DNA of 64,000 nt from Ochrobactrum sp. BTU1 (GCA_018798825.1 CP076356.1:62001-126000); one strand, 5' to 3'; counted from the stretch's first letter, positions 1 to 8,792 are shown. Notes: a model not told the origin generated them from the sequence alone. Program-made: numbers and translations.

Positions 1-380
1 CAGTGTCTCCTACGCCAATCATGTGGGCTGGGTTTCAGAAAAATACTTATCTCAGAAGCAACTTGCCACCGAAACAAGAACCGCGCGCGCTCCAATGACC
101 AATGCGCCAACGCCACCGGCGCGCGGTGTTCTCGTAAGGCGGTCCGGGCAACCTGTCCGCTCTGCTTATGTTGGGACCTGTGACTGCCCGTATGATCTGA
201 TGCGTAATGGTCGTCTGTGTGGTGGACGAAGCGCGTATAGTCGTCCTGGTGGCCGCAGTCCGATTTGTTATCATTAAAAGACAGACGTAAGTGAGGGATG
301 GGAAGGACGAATGGCCAACACCCCACACAGCTTCCGTGAAGCACTGAAGTTTAGATTATACTGAAGTGGACGAGTTCAGC
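1..380. other. No supported gene
   Basis: Open frames exist on both strands, but none has a convincing start, ribosome site or recognisable family. Their composition (Arg/Pro/Thr-rich on one strand) is that of non-coding frames. It may be decayed coding sequence whose parent I cannot name. Confidence 0.4.
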
Positions 381-467
381 ATGCATTGGTTCTATACAAT
401 CGAGAGCATAATTTCTGCCACGCTGCTGATGCTTGTCATTGCTGTTTGGGTAATGCCAAGACGATGA
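381..467 (+). CDS. Possible 28-residue membrane peptide
   Basis: The frame runs from ATG 381 to TGA 465-467. The product is one hydrophobic helix (about residues 8-25, rich in I, L, V, A) ending in PRR, as in a single-pass inner-membrane peptide with a basic end. Its stop overlaps the ATG of the next frame (ATGA, 464-467), the usual sign of translational coupling. No strong ribosome site precedes it and no family was recognised. It could also be the N-terminal remnant of a longer decayed gene, because an open stretch continues in frame after the stop. Confidence 0.3.
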   Translation: MHWFYTIESIISATLLMLVIAVWVMPRR

Positions 468-892
468 TACTGGTATTGTTATGCATGGCTGGCGCAAGTG
501 ACGTTCGATCCGCAGGAAGCTTTGTGCCATCCAGCCTTTCGTTGATTTACCTTCCAACGAAATTAGATTTAGCAGCAAATGGATCATTTCTCACTAAGCG
601 CATAGAAACTCTCAGAAACCCTGGAACGCGATATTGCATTTGATCTAAACTACAGCGCGCCCGTTCAGTTTGCCGATTTGACTGTCGGAGTGAAGAATTA
701 CGAAGAATTCAGGCTGATAGATAAATTCCGACAATATGCAGCATACTTCAAGGCGAGGGACTAAACTGCTGGTGGCGTGAGAAGTCTCCGAGAATCTTGA
801 CTGACACTCAAGCCTCGAACGCTCTCGATTTTTATGTGGAAATTACAAATACGAGTGATTGCGAGAAGCGCATCAATACGAGCTTGTCTTGA
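464..892 (+). pseudogene. Decayed gene for a small exported protein
   Basis: Three successive frames read as one protein if joined. ATG 464 opens a short signal-like stretch (MILVLLCMAGAS) and continues to about 620. A second frame then takes over (ERDIAFDLNYSAPVQFADL onward) to a stop near 763. A third resumes with CWWREKSPRILTDTQ and ends at TGA 890-892. Two frameshifts are therefore implied. The size and leader resemble small periplasmic immunity-type proteins, but no family was recognised. The reconstruction is mine and is only moderately secure. Confidence 0.35.
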
Positions 893-943
893 CGAACCGT
901 GATGGTTCATAGATAATCTAAGTGAACCAAGGAGAGTTGCATC

Positions 944-1192
944 ATGACTGCTGCGTTCACAGTTCGTGTTCAGGATGACATCGTCAGAAAACTTGATAAA
1001 ATTGCTGCGCTGTCTGATAGATCACGTGCATATCTGGCTGCACAAGCCATTGAAGACTATGTGGCTCGGGAAGAGTGGCAATTGGCGGAGATTCATGCAG
1101 GGCTGGCTGAAGCTGATCGCCAAGAATTCGCCACTGCGGAAGAGCTAGGCAACGTAATAGAAAAGTACGTAAAAACCGGCCGCAGCGCATGA
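944..1192 (+). CDS. CopG/ParD-type antitoxin
   Basis: This is an 82-residue ribbon-helix-helix protein. Residues 4-12 (AFTVRVQDD) form the DNA-binding strand and residues 13-45 the two helices. The acidic C-terminal half would wrap and neutralise the toxin encoded next. A ribosome site (aaggag) precedes ATG 944. The stop overlaps the toxin start (ATGA at 1189-1192). Proteins of this family usually repress their own promoter together with the toxin. Both genes of this pair look intact, unlike most TA modules in the window. Confidence 0.85.
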   Translation: MTAAFTVRVQDDIVRKLDKIAALSDRSRAYLAAQAIEDYVAREEWQLAEIHAGLAEADRQEFATAEELGNVIEKYVKTGRSA

Positions 1193-1485
1193 GTGCTTCG
1201 ACGTTACGCTGGACGCGCCGCGCCATTCGTCGACTCGACCAGATAGGTAACTATGTCGCAAAAGACAATCCCGATGCTGCTGCTCAAATTGTAACGCGGA
1301 TTGTGTTGGCCGTCGATAATATAGCAAGTTATCCTTCAATGGGACGGGTGGGGCGTATAAAAGGCACTCGCGAATATCCATTGGGAGACATTCCGTATAT
1401 TATCGTATACCGGCTACAGTCCGGGGTAGTGGAAATTATTACTGTTTTCCATGGCGCTCAGAAATGGCCATTGCAGTTGGACTAA
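1189..1485 (+). CDS. ParE/RelE-superfamily toxin
   Basis: The 98-residue product has the layout of the ParE toxin fold: an N-terminal helical pair (RRAIRRLDQIGNYVAKDNP), a central loop with GRVGRIKGTREYPL, and the terminal strands YIIVYRLQSGVVEIITVFHG ending in a short basic/aromatic tail. Length and the GTRE and FHGAQKWP motifs fit the family. ParE proteins poison gyrase, while RelE relatives cleave mRNA; sequence alone does not decide which applies. Translation is coupled to the antitoxin by a 4-base overlap. Confidence 0.85.
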   Translation: MSASTLRWTRRAIRRLDQIGNYVAKDNPDAAAQIVTRIVLAVDNIASYPSMGRVGRIKGTREYPLGDIPYIIVYRLQSGVVEIITVFHGAQKWPLQLD

Positions 1486-1655
1486 TACGTAAAGAACATG
1501 CATTGCACTGAAGCGCTGTGCAGGCCGCTAAGGATACTATTAAGGTTGTCGGCGGGAATTGATGCATAGTGACTTATTCGGTCACGGCCGATCTTAATAG
1601 ATCTCGGGATGCGAGGATGTCTTGGCGCGCATAGCTTAATGCCTATCCTCATTTT

Positions 1656-1850
1656 CTTGACTGGCAATCTGCAAACTCGGCCCGGTATACTGCTGGAAAC
1701 AAGACACGCATGTCCTCGACTTCGAATCAAAAGCAAAAGCAAAAGCAACCCTACAAATTTGTCCCGTTAACTATCGAGGCTTGAAATTCGTGCGCACCCA
1801 AGGGTCTGATCAGATCTTGCGTTCCTTGTGGGCTGTCTGACATGGGGTGG
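1656..1850. repeat. Dispersed repeat A, copy 1
   Basis: About 195 bp, closely similar to 34524-34730 and, over its second half, to 48837-48978. Shared landmarks are TTGACTGGCAATCTGCAA, GGCCCGGTATA, GACACGCATGTCCT, a CAAAAGCAAAAG tract, CCCGTTAACTATCGAGG, TCTGATCAGAT and TGTCTG followed by ATGGGGTGG. It carries no open frame common to the copies. It lies between the ParE-type gene and the DMT pseudogene. The rest of 1486-1850 shows nothing else. Confidence 0.75.
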
Positions 1851-1903
1851 TTAGCTGCCATTAGTATTCCTGGATGAGAACGACGGCAATGCTGGCAAAG
1901 CGG

Positions 1904-2828
1904 TCATTGCCTCAAAGACAGAATGCCGGCTCCCACGATAAGGGTTATACCGAGCGTCGAGGTTACATCTGGCACCTCGGCAAAGAAAATCATTCCCCAG
2001 ATTACGGCGAACCCCACATACGCAAAATCGAAAGTTCCGATCACGGATGGCGGTCCATTCTGATAGGCGACAGCTGCCCCGATGCTGCCGATAAGTAGAG
2101 CTGCTGTCAGTAGTCCAATCGAAATCCATTCGGCCTGCCCCATCGCAGCCCACGGTGCCAACAAAAAGCCATGCCGCGCGGCATCTGGCAGTAGATTGCC
2201 CCCCCCCGGCGGCTAGTGCGCCGACTATAACAAAGCAAATATTCAGCGCGAGCGCCAGGACAATAGGGTGCTGTTTCCGACATCTGGTGCGCGTGAGGAT
2301 CATGGCTCCGGCGTAAAGCATGGCAGCCACAATCGGGAGGATTGTATATTCGTTGAAATCCCCCGCACTGGGCCGAAAGATCAGCAGGACACCCAGAAAC
2401 CCCGCAAACACGGCAATCCAGCCAAGCCCGGAAATTCGTTCGCCAATAAAAATGGCTGAGAACAGTGTTATGAAGATGGGAAGCGTGTAGTAGGATGCTG
2501 CTGCGACCGAAAGTGTCAGCCTCGGAAGCGCAAGATAATAGCAGATCCACATTCCAACCAGCATCAGGCTACGCAGTAACACCCAACCGAGAACATCCTG
2601 GAACTGAAGCCTTTCAGGCGATGTGGCAATGAGGAGCAGAAGCAGGACTGGAATCGCGAGCAGCGAACGGATCACGAAAATCTGCCAGATGACAAAGCTG
2701 CCGCTTGTTATTTTAATCAGCGCATCGCCTAAAGAAAGCGCAAGCACGGTCAGGATGATCACGCTGACCGCCAGGCAAATGTGATCGGCGGGTTCGCCCC
2801 GCGAGCTGGCTTTCGACATGACGGACAC
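1904..2828 (-). pseudogene. DMT-superfamily (EamA) transporter, frameshifted
   Basis: The N-terminal 200 residues are typical EamA: hydrophobic helices, including DALIKITSGSFVIWQIFVIR, and the first EamA repeat ending GVLLIFRPS. At a run of nine C on the + strand (2199-2207) the frame is lost. The correct C-terminal half (GFLLAPWAAMGQAEWISIGL to ILSLRQ) continues in another frame to 1904. Removing one base from the homopolymer restores one protein of about 300 residues in the usual ten-helix layout. Either the gene is dead, the tract is variable, or the base is a sequencing error. Translation could start at the GTG near 2828 or the ATG near 2819. Confidence 0.8.
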
Positions 2829-2920
2829 CCTCTGACAGATTCGTATGGAACCTTAGGAGAACATCTTGGGGTAAGCAATAAACGGAATCTCGAAGCAGTC
2901 ATTTCGGCGCTGGGAGTGAG

Positions 2921-3062
2921 CGACCGACATGGGGTCGGAAGCGGTCGTTAAAGTCGCGTAGGATTTACGATTGGCCGCGCTCATCAGCCGTTCAAAGTAT
3001 ACTGATCGGAGATTAGTCCCGCGGTTGCTGCACACTATGTCACGCATTCCTGACTCTACGTC
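2921..3062. repeat. Dispersed repeat B, copy 1
   Basis: About 140 bp, nearly identical to 35337-35473 and 50071-50213. Landmarks are GGGTCGGAAGCGG, CGTTAAAGTCGCG, AGGATTTACGATT, CAGCCGTTCAAAGTATACTG, ATCGGAGATTAGTCCCGCGG, TTGCTGCACACTATGTCACG and CATTCCTGACTCTACGTCA. No shared open frame is evident. The remaining sequence of the gap 2829-3316 shows no gene apart from this repeat. Confidence 0.8.
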
Positions 3063-3316
3063 ACAATTTTTCCGGACAGCGCATATAACGGATCAGTTCA
3101 TGCCACCAAATCTACCCCTTTCTCAGATCCGCCAGTTCATGCCCGCTTAAAAGGAACCGATGTTTCTGACCGGTAATCAGCACACCGGGCAGAAACGAGG
3201 GAAAGTGGGGCGTAACATTCCAAGGCAAAAAACGCCGCAGCTTGGCGCTCACAGAAATCTTCTATAGACTGTGTAATTCATATGCATTACAATCAAGCTT
3301 TAACTTGGAGAAACTT

Positions 3317-3625
3317 TTGGCTTCTAACGCACTCGTTCAAACCCGCATTGATGCCGAAGTTAGAGATCGTGCCGCCGCGGTGCTTGAAAGTATGGGTCTT
3401 ACGGTGTCGGACGTAGTTCGTATCTTACTCACCCGGACCGCGAACGAAGGGGCATTACCGCTCGAACTTATATCAGGCAGCGAAGCGCACGATGCTTGGT
3501 TTCGCAGCAAAGTTCTTGAAGCGCTTAACGACACGCGACCCGACATCTCGGATGATGAAGTCACGGTTCATTTCGAAAAACGACGCGCAGCAGCGCGCCT
3601 TAAAGCAGTGGCGCTCAAGTCGTGA
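3317..3625 (+). CDS. RelB/DinJ-family antitoxin
   Basis: This is a 102-residue protein. Residues 7-45 (VQTRIDAEVRDRAAAVLESM, then LTVSDVVRILLTR) give the RelB/DinJ ribbon-helix-helix with its typical GLTVSD turn. The acidic C-terminal part would bind the toxin. I chose TTG 3317 because GGAG at 3307-3310 lies six bases upstream and the family starts just before this point; the longer frame from 3242 adds an unrelated leader. It is followed directly by a frameshifted toxin, so it may now act only as a repressor or spare antitoxin. Confidence 0.8.
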   Translation: MASNALVQTRIDAEVRDRAAAVLESMGLTVSDVVRILLTRTANEGALPLELISGSEAHDAWFRSKVLEALNDTRPDISDDEVTVHFEKRRAAARLKAVALKS

Positions 3626-3914
3626 AGCTCACCTGGTCCGCATTGCGTTATCAGATCGAAACGCTATCTTCACATTTATTGAGGCGGATAACCCCTCATC
3701 TGCAATCATGGTCGACGAACGGATAGTCGCGTCTGCTCGTCGCCTAATTGATTTTCTGACGAGTGGTCGGGTTGGCAGAATTGCTGGGACGCGGGAACTG
3801 GTGATAAACGGTACCCCATACGTCGCAGCTTATGCTGTAACGCAATCGGCGGTTCGTATCCTCCGCGTACTCCATGGTGCACGGGAATGGCCAGACATTA
3901 TTTCTACCAGTTAG
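3622..3914 (+). pseudogene. RelE/ParE toxin, frameshifted near its start
   Basis: A GTG at 3622 overlaps the antitoxin stop (GTGA) and encodes the expected toxin start VKLTWSA. The frame is then lost, and the rest of the toxin (ALSDRNAIFTFIEADNPSSA to LRVLHGAREWPD) continues in a different frame to 3914. One missing base near 3641-3645 explains it. The body keeps the usual motifs GRVGRIAGTREL and VLHGAREWP. Unless this is a sequencing error or is bypassed by recoding, no full toxin is made. Confidence 0.75.
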
Positions 3915-4459
3915 GCGTTGAATGCCAATTTGGAGAACGATGGCGGATATTGCTCCTGAGGAGGAGTCGTCGCCAAGAATCTTGACTTCGATCAGAAACA
4001 GGATCTTGGCCACCAAATTTGCCCCGTTTACCTATGCCGATAGAAAATGCAATCGGAGCCACCGAAAGGCTCTGCTAAACAGAACCGAGCTGCGTTCGTG
4101 GATGGGATCGGAATCTCATGCAGGCCTGTCTAATGGCACGCCAGAAGAATAGCACGGTGCGCGTGGTGCGTAATGGCGGCGTCAGCTTGTCAACAGATGA
4201 TCGCACCGCCAAGGTCGCCCGGTGAGGGGAGGTGGGAATTTCCGACGGCGAATGGGGCAGCTGCTTCCCTGGCTGGAGTCCTCACGGCCCTTGCCGGATC
4301 CGGGAACCACTAATGGAATTTGTTGTTCGTCGCTCGATCAAGCCAAAGTCCCCACGCAAAGGCACGCGGTGCGGGATGGCTTCGTTAGTATTGATGCGGT
4401 GTTATTTCCCGCGCATCAAAGCTAGACTGACGGCGTTTAAAGTTTAGGGAGGAATACCG
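3915..4459. other. Intergenic stretch with a partial repeat A
   Basis: Positions 3978-4040 keep the middle of repeat A in degraded form (TTGACTTCGATCA, then AAATTTGCCCCGTTTAC). A 30-codon frame at 4133-4225 (MARQKNSTVRVVRNGGVSLS and on) reads like the start of a real gene, but it has no recognised family and stops early. A GC-rich stretch after 4225 encodes nothing I can identify. Confidence 0.4.
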
Positions 4460-4699
4460 GTGCCGAAACTTCTTGCTGTGTACACGATGAAGCCTGAAGA
4501 CCTCGCATCCTTTCGACGGTTGCCAAAAGCCGAACTGGATGCGGTCGATGCGAAAGATTAGTCCAATGGGCGGCATGGTGGGGAAGACAACGCGAGTAAC
4601 GAGGCAGTGCATAGCGGAGCCAAAAATCCGTTTTGCGGTTATCTGGTGGTGGAAGCCGAAGCCACTGATGCTGCGGCACATTTAGGAGCTTGTCCTTGA
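4460..4699 (+). pseudogene. YCII/YciI-like protein, broken
   Basis: From GTG 4460, preceded by GGGAGG, the frame reads VPKLLAVYTMKPEDLASFRR, typical of the small YCII-related proteins of rhizobia. It hits TAG after about 33 codons. The same frame then resumes with the family's C-terminal part (NPFCGYLVVEAEATDAAAH) before stopping at 4697-4699. The middle is shortened compared with the usual length of about 110 residues, so deletion as well as the stop has occurred. YCII proteins are small ferredoxin-fold proteins of mostly unknown role. Confidence 0.65.
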
Positions 4700-4795
4700 A
4701 CCATTCCTGCAACCACGACCAATCATCGGCAACGAAATCGCGAAGCTACATTCTTTCATAATGCCCTCGAGAGGCGACATTGTCAGTGCGTCTCG

Positions 4796-4978
4796 CAATG
4801 GGGTGGAGAGGGGCCTAACCGCTTCAGGCTGACAACCCGCACGAAGCCGGCAGCCTTGAGATCGAGGCCGTCAACGAACCTCGATGAAGCGGACCGGGAT
4901 ATCCGGTCCCATATAATCATCGGCGGCTTCCGGCAGAAGCAGTAATTGCGAGCGGTCTGTTGCAGAAAGATGTGTCAT
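4796..4978 (-). mobile_element. IS1182-family transposase, N-terminal fragment
   Basis: Reading leftward from ATG 4978, the protein begins MTHLSATDRSQLLLLPEAAD and continues with DYMGPDIPVRFIEV. After a one-base frameshift near 4876 it reads VDGLDLKAAGFVRV. This matches the standard start of IS1182-type DDE transposases (a 'P..PVRFIE.FVD.LDL...GF' pattern). The rest of the element, including the catalytic part, is absent. The fragment abuts the next gene on the opposite strand. Confidence 0.65.
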
Positions 4979-5018
4979 AGTAATGTATAGCAACAGCCGC
5001 TATCTTCACGAATCCACA

Positions 5019-5681
5019 ATGAGTTTTCAGACCGGGAACCGCATGGGACATTTTAAGCTTGTTTATCAGAGCTATCCGCTCGACCTTCCAGTTGAAGAGC
5101 CACGTATCACCTTGCGGGCCTCAAGTGGATCTTGGCATGGTCAGGAGCTGGATGACTACGTGGTGCTGGATTTAGAAGTGAAATCTCCGAAATTCTTCTT
5201 CGATCCCAACAATGACCCCGAGGATGACGTCTCCCAGTGGTTGAACCCGGGTCTGGATACACAGTGGCTCAAAATACCTTTGAGGCGTTTCGAGAACCGT
5301 GACTATCGCAGCCTCCAGGAAATCCGGGCCGACTTCCAGGGAGAAGGAACTCGAAACGCTTTGACGAGTGAAGATTGGTGGGAAGCCCCAGGTCTTATCA
5401 CCACCTACAGCGATGAGTTTTTCGCTCGTGCGGAAATTTCCATCCGCCACGATGGTGGTGGCATGTTTTCGATTCAGCTTTCAGGCACCACCCAGTTCGC
5501 AACTGCCTTTGACATAGCCTTTAGTGCTCCCCTGACCGTCAAGCTGATCGGATATCGCAACTCGTCGACCAAAGATGATCTTTTAGGCTGGTTCAACAGC
5601 TTTCTCAGAAAAGACGACTTCATTTTCACGTCGCTGCAGCGAGGTGAAGACCTCTATCTCAATGGTGCGGTGAAGTTATAG
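5019..5681 (+). CDS. Hypothetical protein, about 220 residues
   Basis: I do not recognise this family. The product is soluble-looking, rich in aromatic and acidic residues (FFFDPNNDPEDDVSQWLNPG, SEDWWEAPG), with no signal peptide or membrane helix. The C-terminal part is amphipathic and could be beta-rich. I prefer ATG 5019 (MSFQTGNRMGHFKL); in-frame ATGs at 4983 and 5043 are alternatives. It opens a run of four co-directional small genes, one of which is a Rap1a/Tai-like immunity protein, so an immunity or toxin-neutralising role is possible but not shown. Confidence 0.6.
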   Translation: MSFQTGNRMGHFKLVYQSYPLDLPVEEPRITLRASSGSWHGQELDDYVVLDLEVKSPKFFFDPNNDPEDDVSQWLNPGLDTQWLKIPLRRFENRDYRSLQEIRADFQGEGTRNALTSEDWWEAPGLITTYSDEFFARAEISIRHDGGGMFSIQLSGTTQFATAFDIAFSAPLTVKLIGYRNSSTKDDLLGWFNSFLRKDDFIFTSLQRGEDLYLNGAVKL

Positions 5682-5735
5682 CCGCGCCAATCGCGCTGAA
5701 TGCTTCGAGAATGATTAAGCAGATCCATAGATCAT

Positions 5736-6299
5736 GTGAAGATCGAAACCGGATTGTCAGGCCCTCGGAGTTTTGAGACGGTCTTGGGGAGTCTTGCGGT
5801 AAACGCTGTCAAAGAGGTATGGTGCAATATAGTGGATACGCTGTTTGATGACGCGCTCGATGAGAAGCGCCTTCTGCGCCCTGCATTCCTTCTGGCGCGC
5901 AGGCTCGAATCTCGGGTGTTCCCTGATGTTCTCGACAGGGCTGCGTTTCTTGCCCTGGCAAGGATTGCTGGAATCCCCGGAGGGTACGTCTTGATCCATC
6001 ATGCCGAGTTCGGCAAGCAGCCGGAGAAAACCATCAGCATTGATCCGGTTTGCGCATGGGACAGTCTTTTTCAAGTTTTCCATGAGGACGTCATTCTGGA
6101 GTTCTCCCCAAGCCCGCTATCTGTTTGGTTGCCCGCTGGCGAGCGCTTTCACGTCGTGTTCGGGAGCAAAAATATGATCGCCCAAATCGACAAAATGTGG
6201 GATCAGACCGACTCGTTTTCCTTATTCGTTGACGCGTCGCGCTTGACCAAGAAAGGCAAGCAATTTCTGCTCGAAGCCTATGAGCGATACACGATCTGA
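5736..6299 (+). CDS. Hypothetical protein, 187 residues
   Basis: No family was recognised. It starts at GTG 5736. The protein is mixed alpha/beta with a leucine-rich middle (LLRPAFLLARRLESRVFPDV), no export signal and no membrane helix. It lies 55 bases after the preceding gene and before the immunity-like gene at 6391, on the same strand, and so is likely part of the same transcription unit. Base composition is ordinary for the window. Confidence 0.55.
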   Translation: MKIETGLSGPRSFETVLGSLAVNAVKEVWCNIVDTLFDDALDEKRLLRPAFLLARRLESRVFPDVLDRAAFLALARIAGIPGGYVLIHHAEFGKQPEKTISIDPVCAWDSLFQVFHEDVILEFSPSPLSVWLPAGERFHVVFGSKNMIAQIDKMWDQTDSFSLFVDASRLTKKGKQFLLEAYERYTI

Positions 6300-6390
6300 T
6301 GTTGCCCGTTCCAGCGTGCATTGGGTCATTCACGCCGATAACCGCCTGCGTTCGAGCAGCGCCAGTGCCGCCAGATCAAGGGAGCGGAAG

Positions 6391-6795
6391 ATGAGAGCAG
6401 CGTACCGATTGCGGGCAACTTTTCCGGCGGCTATACTGTCGATAGGGCTGGCCATCAATGTTGCATCGGCAGAATCTGACAACGATCAGGCCCGCGACTG
6501 GATCATCAACGGGACTGAGTTGGTCAAGGCGATCGAAGGAAAGTTCGATGATGGCGCTCTGCAGAGTGAGGCTGGTCGTATAACGTCGGGCGCTCGTGGT
6601 AGTGCTTATATAGCTGGGGTGGCTGATGCTACCAGCGGGACAGGCTGGTGTGGGGCCGGATCGGTTCTCCCCCATGAGCTTACAGATGCCGTATACATGC
6701 ATCTTCGAAGCATCACGACGGAGCGTCTTAAAAGGAGAGCATCTACATTGGTGATTGAGGCGCTGGCTGCTATTTATCCCTGCCCTGCGAATTAA
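6391..6795 (+). CDS. Rap1a/Tai-like immunity protein
   Basis: This 134-residue exported protein has a signal peptide at residues 1-27 (basic start, hydrophobic core, cleavage after NVASA). The mature part has the Rap1a/Tai layout: a helical repeat with YIAGVAD, a Cys in GWCGAG, a second helix opening LPHELTDAVYMHLRS, and a C-terminal IEALAAIYPCPAN, giving the conserved cysteine pair. In this family the proteins sit in the periplasm and neutralise peptidoglycan-amidase toxins delivered by type VI secretion. ATG 6391 follows GGAGCGGAAG and gives a clean signal peptide; the upstream extension does not. No toxin gene is visible nearby, so it would be an orphan. Confidence 0.65.
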   Translation: MRAAYRLRATFPAAILSIGLAINVASAESDNDQARDWIINGTELVKAIEGKFDDGALQSEAGRITSGARGSAYIAGVADATSGTGWCGAGSVLPHELTDAVYMHLRSITTERLKRRASTLVIEALAAIYPCPAN

Positions 6796-6812
6796 AGAGG
6801 CGTTTTCGAGTT

Positions 6813-7091
6813 ATGCTATTATTGGAATTCTTGATTTTTTCAGCCGCGTTTGTGGCGGTCATTCTTCTGGCGGCTCACCAAATTGTCGCGCAGATCAAGG
6901 AGTACCGATTTTATAAGAGTAACGGCGGTGATTTTTCCGTCGATAGCGGCGCGGACAATCTGAAGCTTGATGAGCGGGTTTACATCAATGCTCTCGGCCT
7001 CACGAATTGGCAGCGTTTCTATCTATTTCGTCCGTTTTACATCGTGCTGCTTATAGTGTTCGCCGGCATAATGATCTTCTCTTTATTCTGA
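6813..7091 (+). CDS. Small two-helix membrane protein
   Basis: The 92-residue product has membrane helices at about residues 2-25 (LLLEFLIFSAAFVAVILLAA) and 72-92 (FYIVLLIVFAGIMIFSLF), joined by a polar loop with KEYRFYKSNGGDFSVDSGAD. It lies 17 bases after the Rap1a/Tai-like gene on the same strand and is probably co-transcribed. No family was recognised. A partner for the immunity protein is a possible role, inferred from position only. Confidence 0.6.
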   Translation: MLLLEFLIFSAAFVAVILLAAHQIVAQIKEYRFYKSNGGDFSVDSGADNLKLDERVYINALGLTNWQRFYLFRPFYIVLLIVFAGIMIFSLF

Positions 7092-7516
7092 CTAAAATGA
7101 TAATAGTCACGCTCGTGACAGCCGTCTTTCAGCATTCGCGAAAGTCCTGCAGACCTCCAAAACGAGGCTTCGGAAAATTTGAGTAGAGGGTAATACTAAG
7201 GCGCCGTCTATTCGCTTGCCACCCTCAGTGCGAACATGACTATGCGGATTTTCGGTATCAGATTCTACCTTGCCGAAATCATCTCGAGTTTTTGGACCGC
7301 CTGCCTGACACAAGTGGCAGAAATGATTCAAGATGACAGAGACCTACTTGGTCCGCTTTGGTTGTCTCGTCTCCTGTTTTCGAAGCATTGTCACGTAGTT
7401 TAAAGCGGTCGTTCTGCTTATCATGCAATTGACATCTGAGAAGCAGTGACGAGTGGTGCGGTGACTTTTACGTTGGTGAGTCGAAAATCAATGGACGCCA
7501 TGGAATTGTTACGGCT
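7092..7516. other. Intergenic stretch, nothing recognised
   Basis: Short frames occur on both strands without ribosome sites or family resemblance. The last part probably contains the decayed N-terminal region of the oxidoreductase pseudogene that follows. Confidence 0.4.
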
Positions 7517-8005
7517 ATGACGATGAACCTGATTTACGCTTCAGCGTTTGCGGCAGTGTTTGAGCTTGCGCCACAGCTCCTTAATGACTAGATCGTCATA
7601 GATGCGAACAACTACTACCCGGATCGGGATGGCAGGATTGATGTGCTTGACCGACGTGAAACGACAACGTCGCAAATGATCGCAAGTCATTTCCGAGGCG
7701 CTGGGATCATCAAGGTGTTCAACGCCATTCTGGCGAAAGACCTTCTCGATCCTGTCGCACTTCCAGACGGAGCCAAGCGAGCCTTGCCGATTGCGGGTGA
7801 CGATGCAGCCGCCAAGGCGATTGCGACCGCCCTACAAGCCGACTTCGGGTTCGATACCGCGGATATCGGTCCCCTTGCCAATAGCTGGCGTTTTGAGCGG
7901 GCCAAGCCCGCTTACTGTATCCCACTCGATAAGGATCGCTTGATCTCGGCAATCGCTGCGGCCGAACGGGACAAGGAACTTCCGGAAGGGTCGTGGAGGC
8001 GATAG
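7517..8005 (+). pseudogene. F420-dependent NADP reductase-like protein, broken
   Basis: The C-terminal two thirds read as a COG2085-type dinucleotide-binding oxidoreductase: IVIDANNYYPDRDG, then SHFRGAGIIKVFNAILAKDL, a GDDAAAKAIATAL helix and a terminal ANSWRFERAKPAYCIPLDK. In the same frame upstream, TAG interrupts the family's usual strand just before IVIDANNYYP. The N-terminal Rossmann GxGxxG part is missing. The frame from 7517 to TAG keeps a few related residues (FAAVFELAPQLLND). A start at GTG 7643 would give a fragment without the cofactor-binding half, so a working enzyme is unlikely. Confidence 0.65.
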
Positions 8006-8219
8006 CCCCACCAGGGGCGGCTTAGTGAATGAACCGCCCTGTAATGTGCGTATATCAAGTTTTATGGACTCTACACCGCTTCCGACGCTGACCTTCGCGG
8101 CGGAGATTTCAGGTACACTTAATGTCCGCTTCGCGCCTTCATTTCTGGCGTCAATTGAAGTTCGAGCGTATCCACCAAGCAGACGTAGATTAGGCACTCG
8201 AAATTCGCCTCTCATGCTC

Positions 8220-8768
8220 TTATTCGACCTGAGTGTCGATCCAATCGCGGGTCTGCTCAAGAACCTCATCAGACAATTCGGGGTCATCGACCGCTCTCGC
8301 GAGGATGACGGCTCCGATCATTGCCGCCCAGCTTCCGATCGCTGCCCGGCGCTTGTCGACCGCGCCGTCGTCCGGAAGTGCTTGCTCGATACGAGCAATC
8401 TGTGTCCGCAGACCTTCGGTCATGGCGCCTTTCGCTGCGGGCGTCTGGTGACGAATGGCAGCGGCCAAGCCCGCCGTCGGGCATCCATTGCCGGGATTAT
8501 CCCGATGGCGAGGCGCTAGATAAGACCGGATGAAATCGCTGAACTCGCCATTGCCGACGCTGTCTGCTGCAAGCGCGTGCGCCAGACTCTGCGCAACCAG
8601 GTCGTCCTTCGATGTGAAGTGTCCATAGAAGCCGCCATGGGTCAGGCCCGCTGCCTTCATGACCTCTGCAACGCTCACCGCATCGAACCCCTTGTCCTTA
8701 AACAACCGGCTGGCGACGTCCAGGATCCGGCGACGGTTCTCTGCCATCTGTTCTCGGCTGACCTTCAT
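8220..8768 (-). CDS. TetR/AcrR-family repressor
   Basis: The protein has 182 residues from the ATG at 8768. The N-terminal helix-turn-helix covers about residues 8-52, with the family pattern RRRILDVASRLFKDKGFDAV, then LTHGGFYGHFTSKDDL. The C-terminal half is the ligand and dimer domain with GCPTAGLAAAI, common in the TetR group that controls SDR or reductase genes. It is divergent from the SDR at 8880, and two similar operator-like sites lie between them. Repression of both genes until a small ligand binds is the likely scheme. A start at 8789 would add seven residues. Confidence 0.9.
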   Translation of the reverse strand: MKVSREQMAENRRRILDVASRLFKDKGFDAVSVAEVMKAAGLTHGGFYGHFTSKDDLVAQSLAHALAADSVGNGEFSDFIRSYLAPRHRDNPGNGCPTAGLAAAIRHQTPAAKGAMTEGLRTQIARIEQALPDDGAVDKRRAAIGSWAAMIGAVILARAVDDPELSDEVLEQTRDWIDTQVE

Positions 8769-8792
8769 TTTCAAAATTCTCCGCAACACCCG

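Noticed and set aside
1..340. Overlapping frames of 84 and 93 codons on opposite strands
   Set aside because: Neither has a ribosome site or recognisable motif, and composition does not favour either.
1740..1760. CAAAAG triplicate in repeat A copy 1 as a phase-variable tract
   Set aside because: The six-base repeats vary between copies, but the tract lies in a non-coding repeat with no nearby promoter feature to support a switching role.
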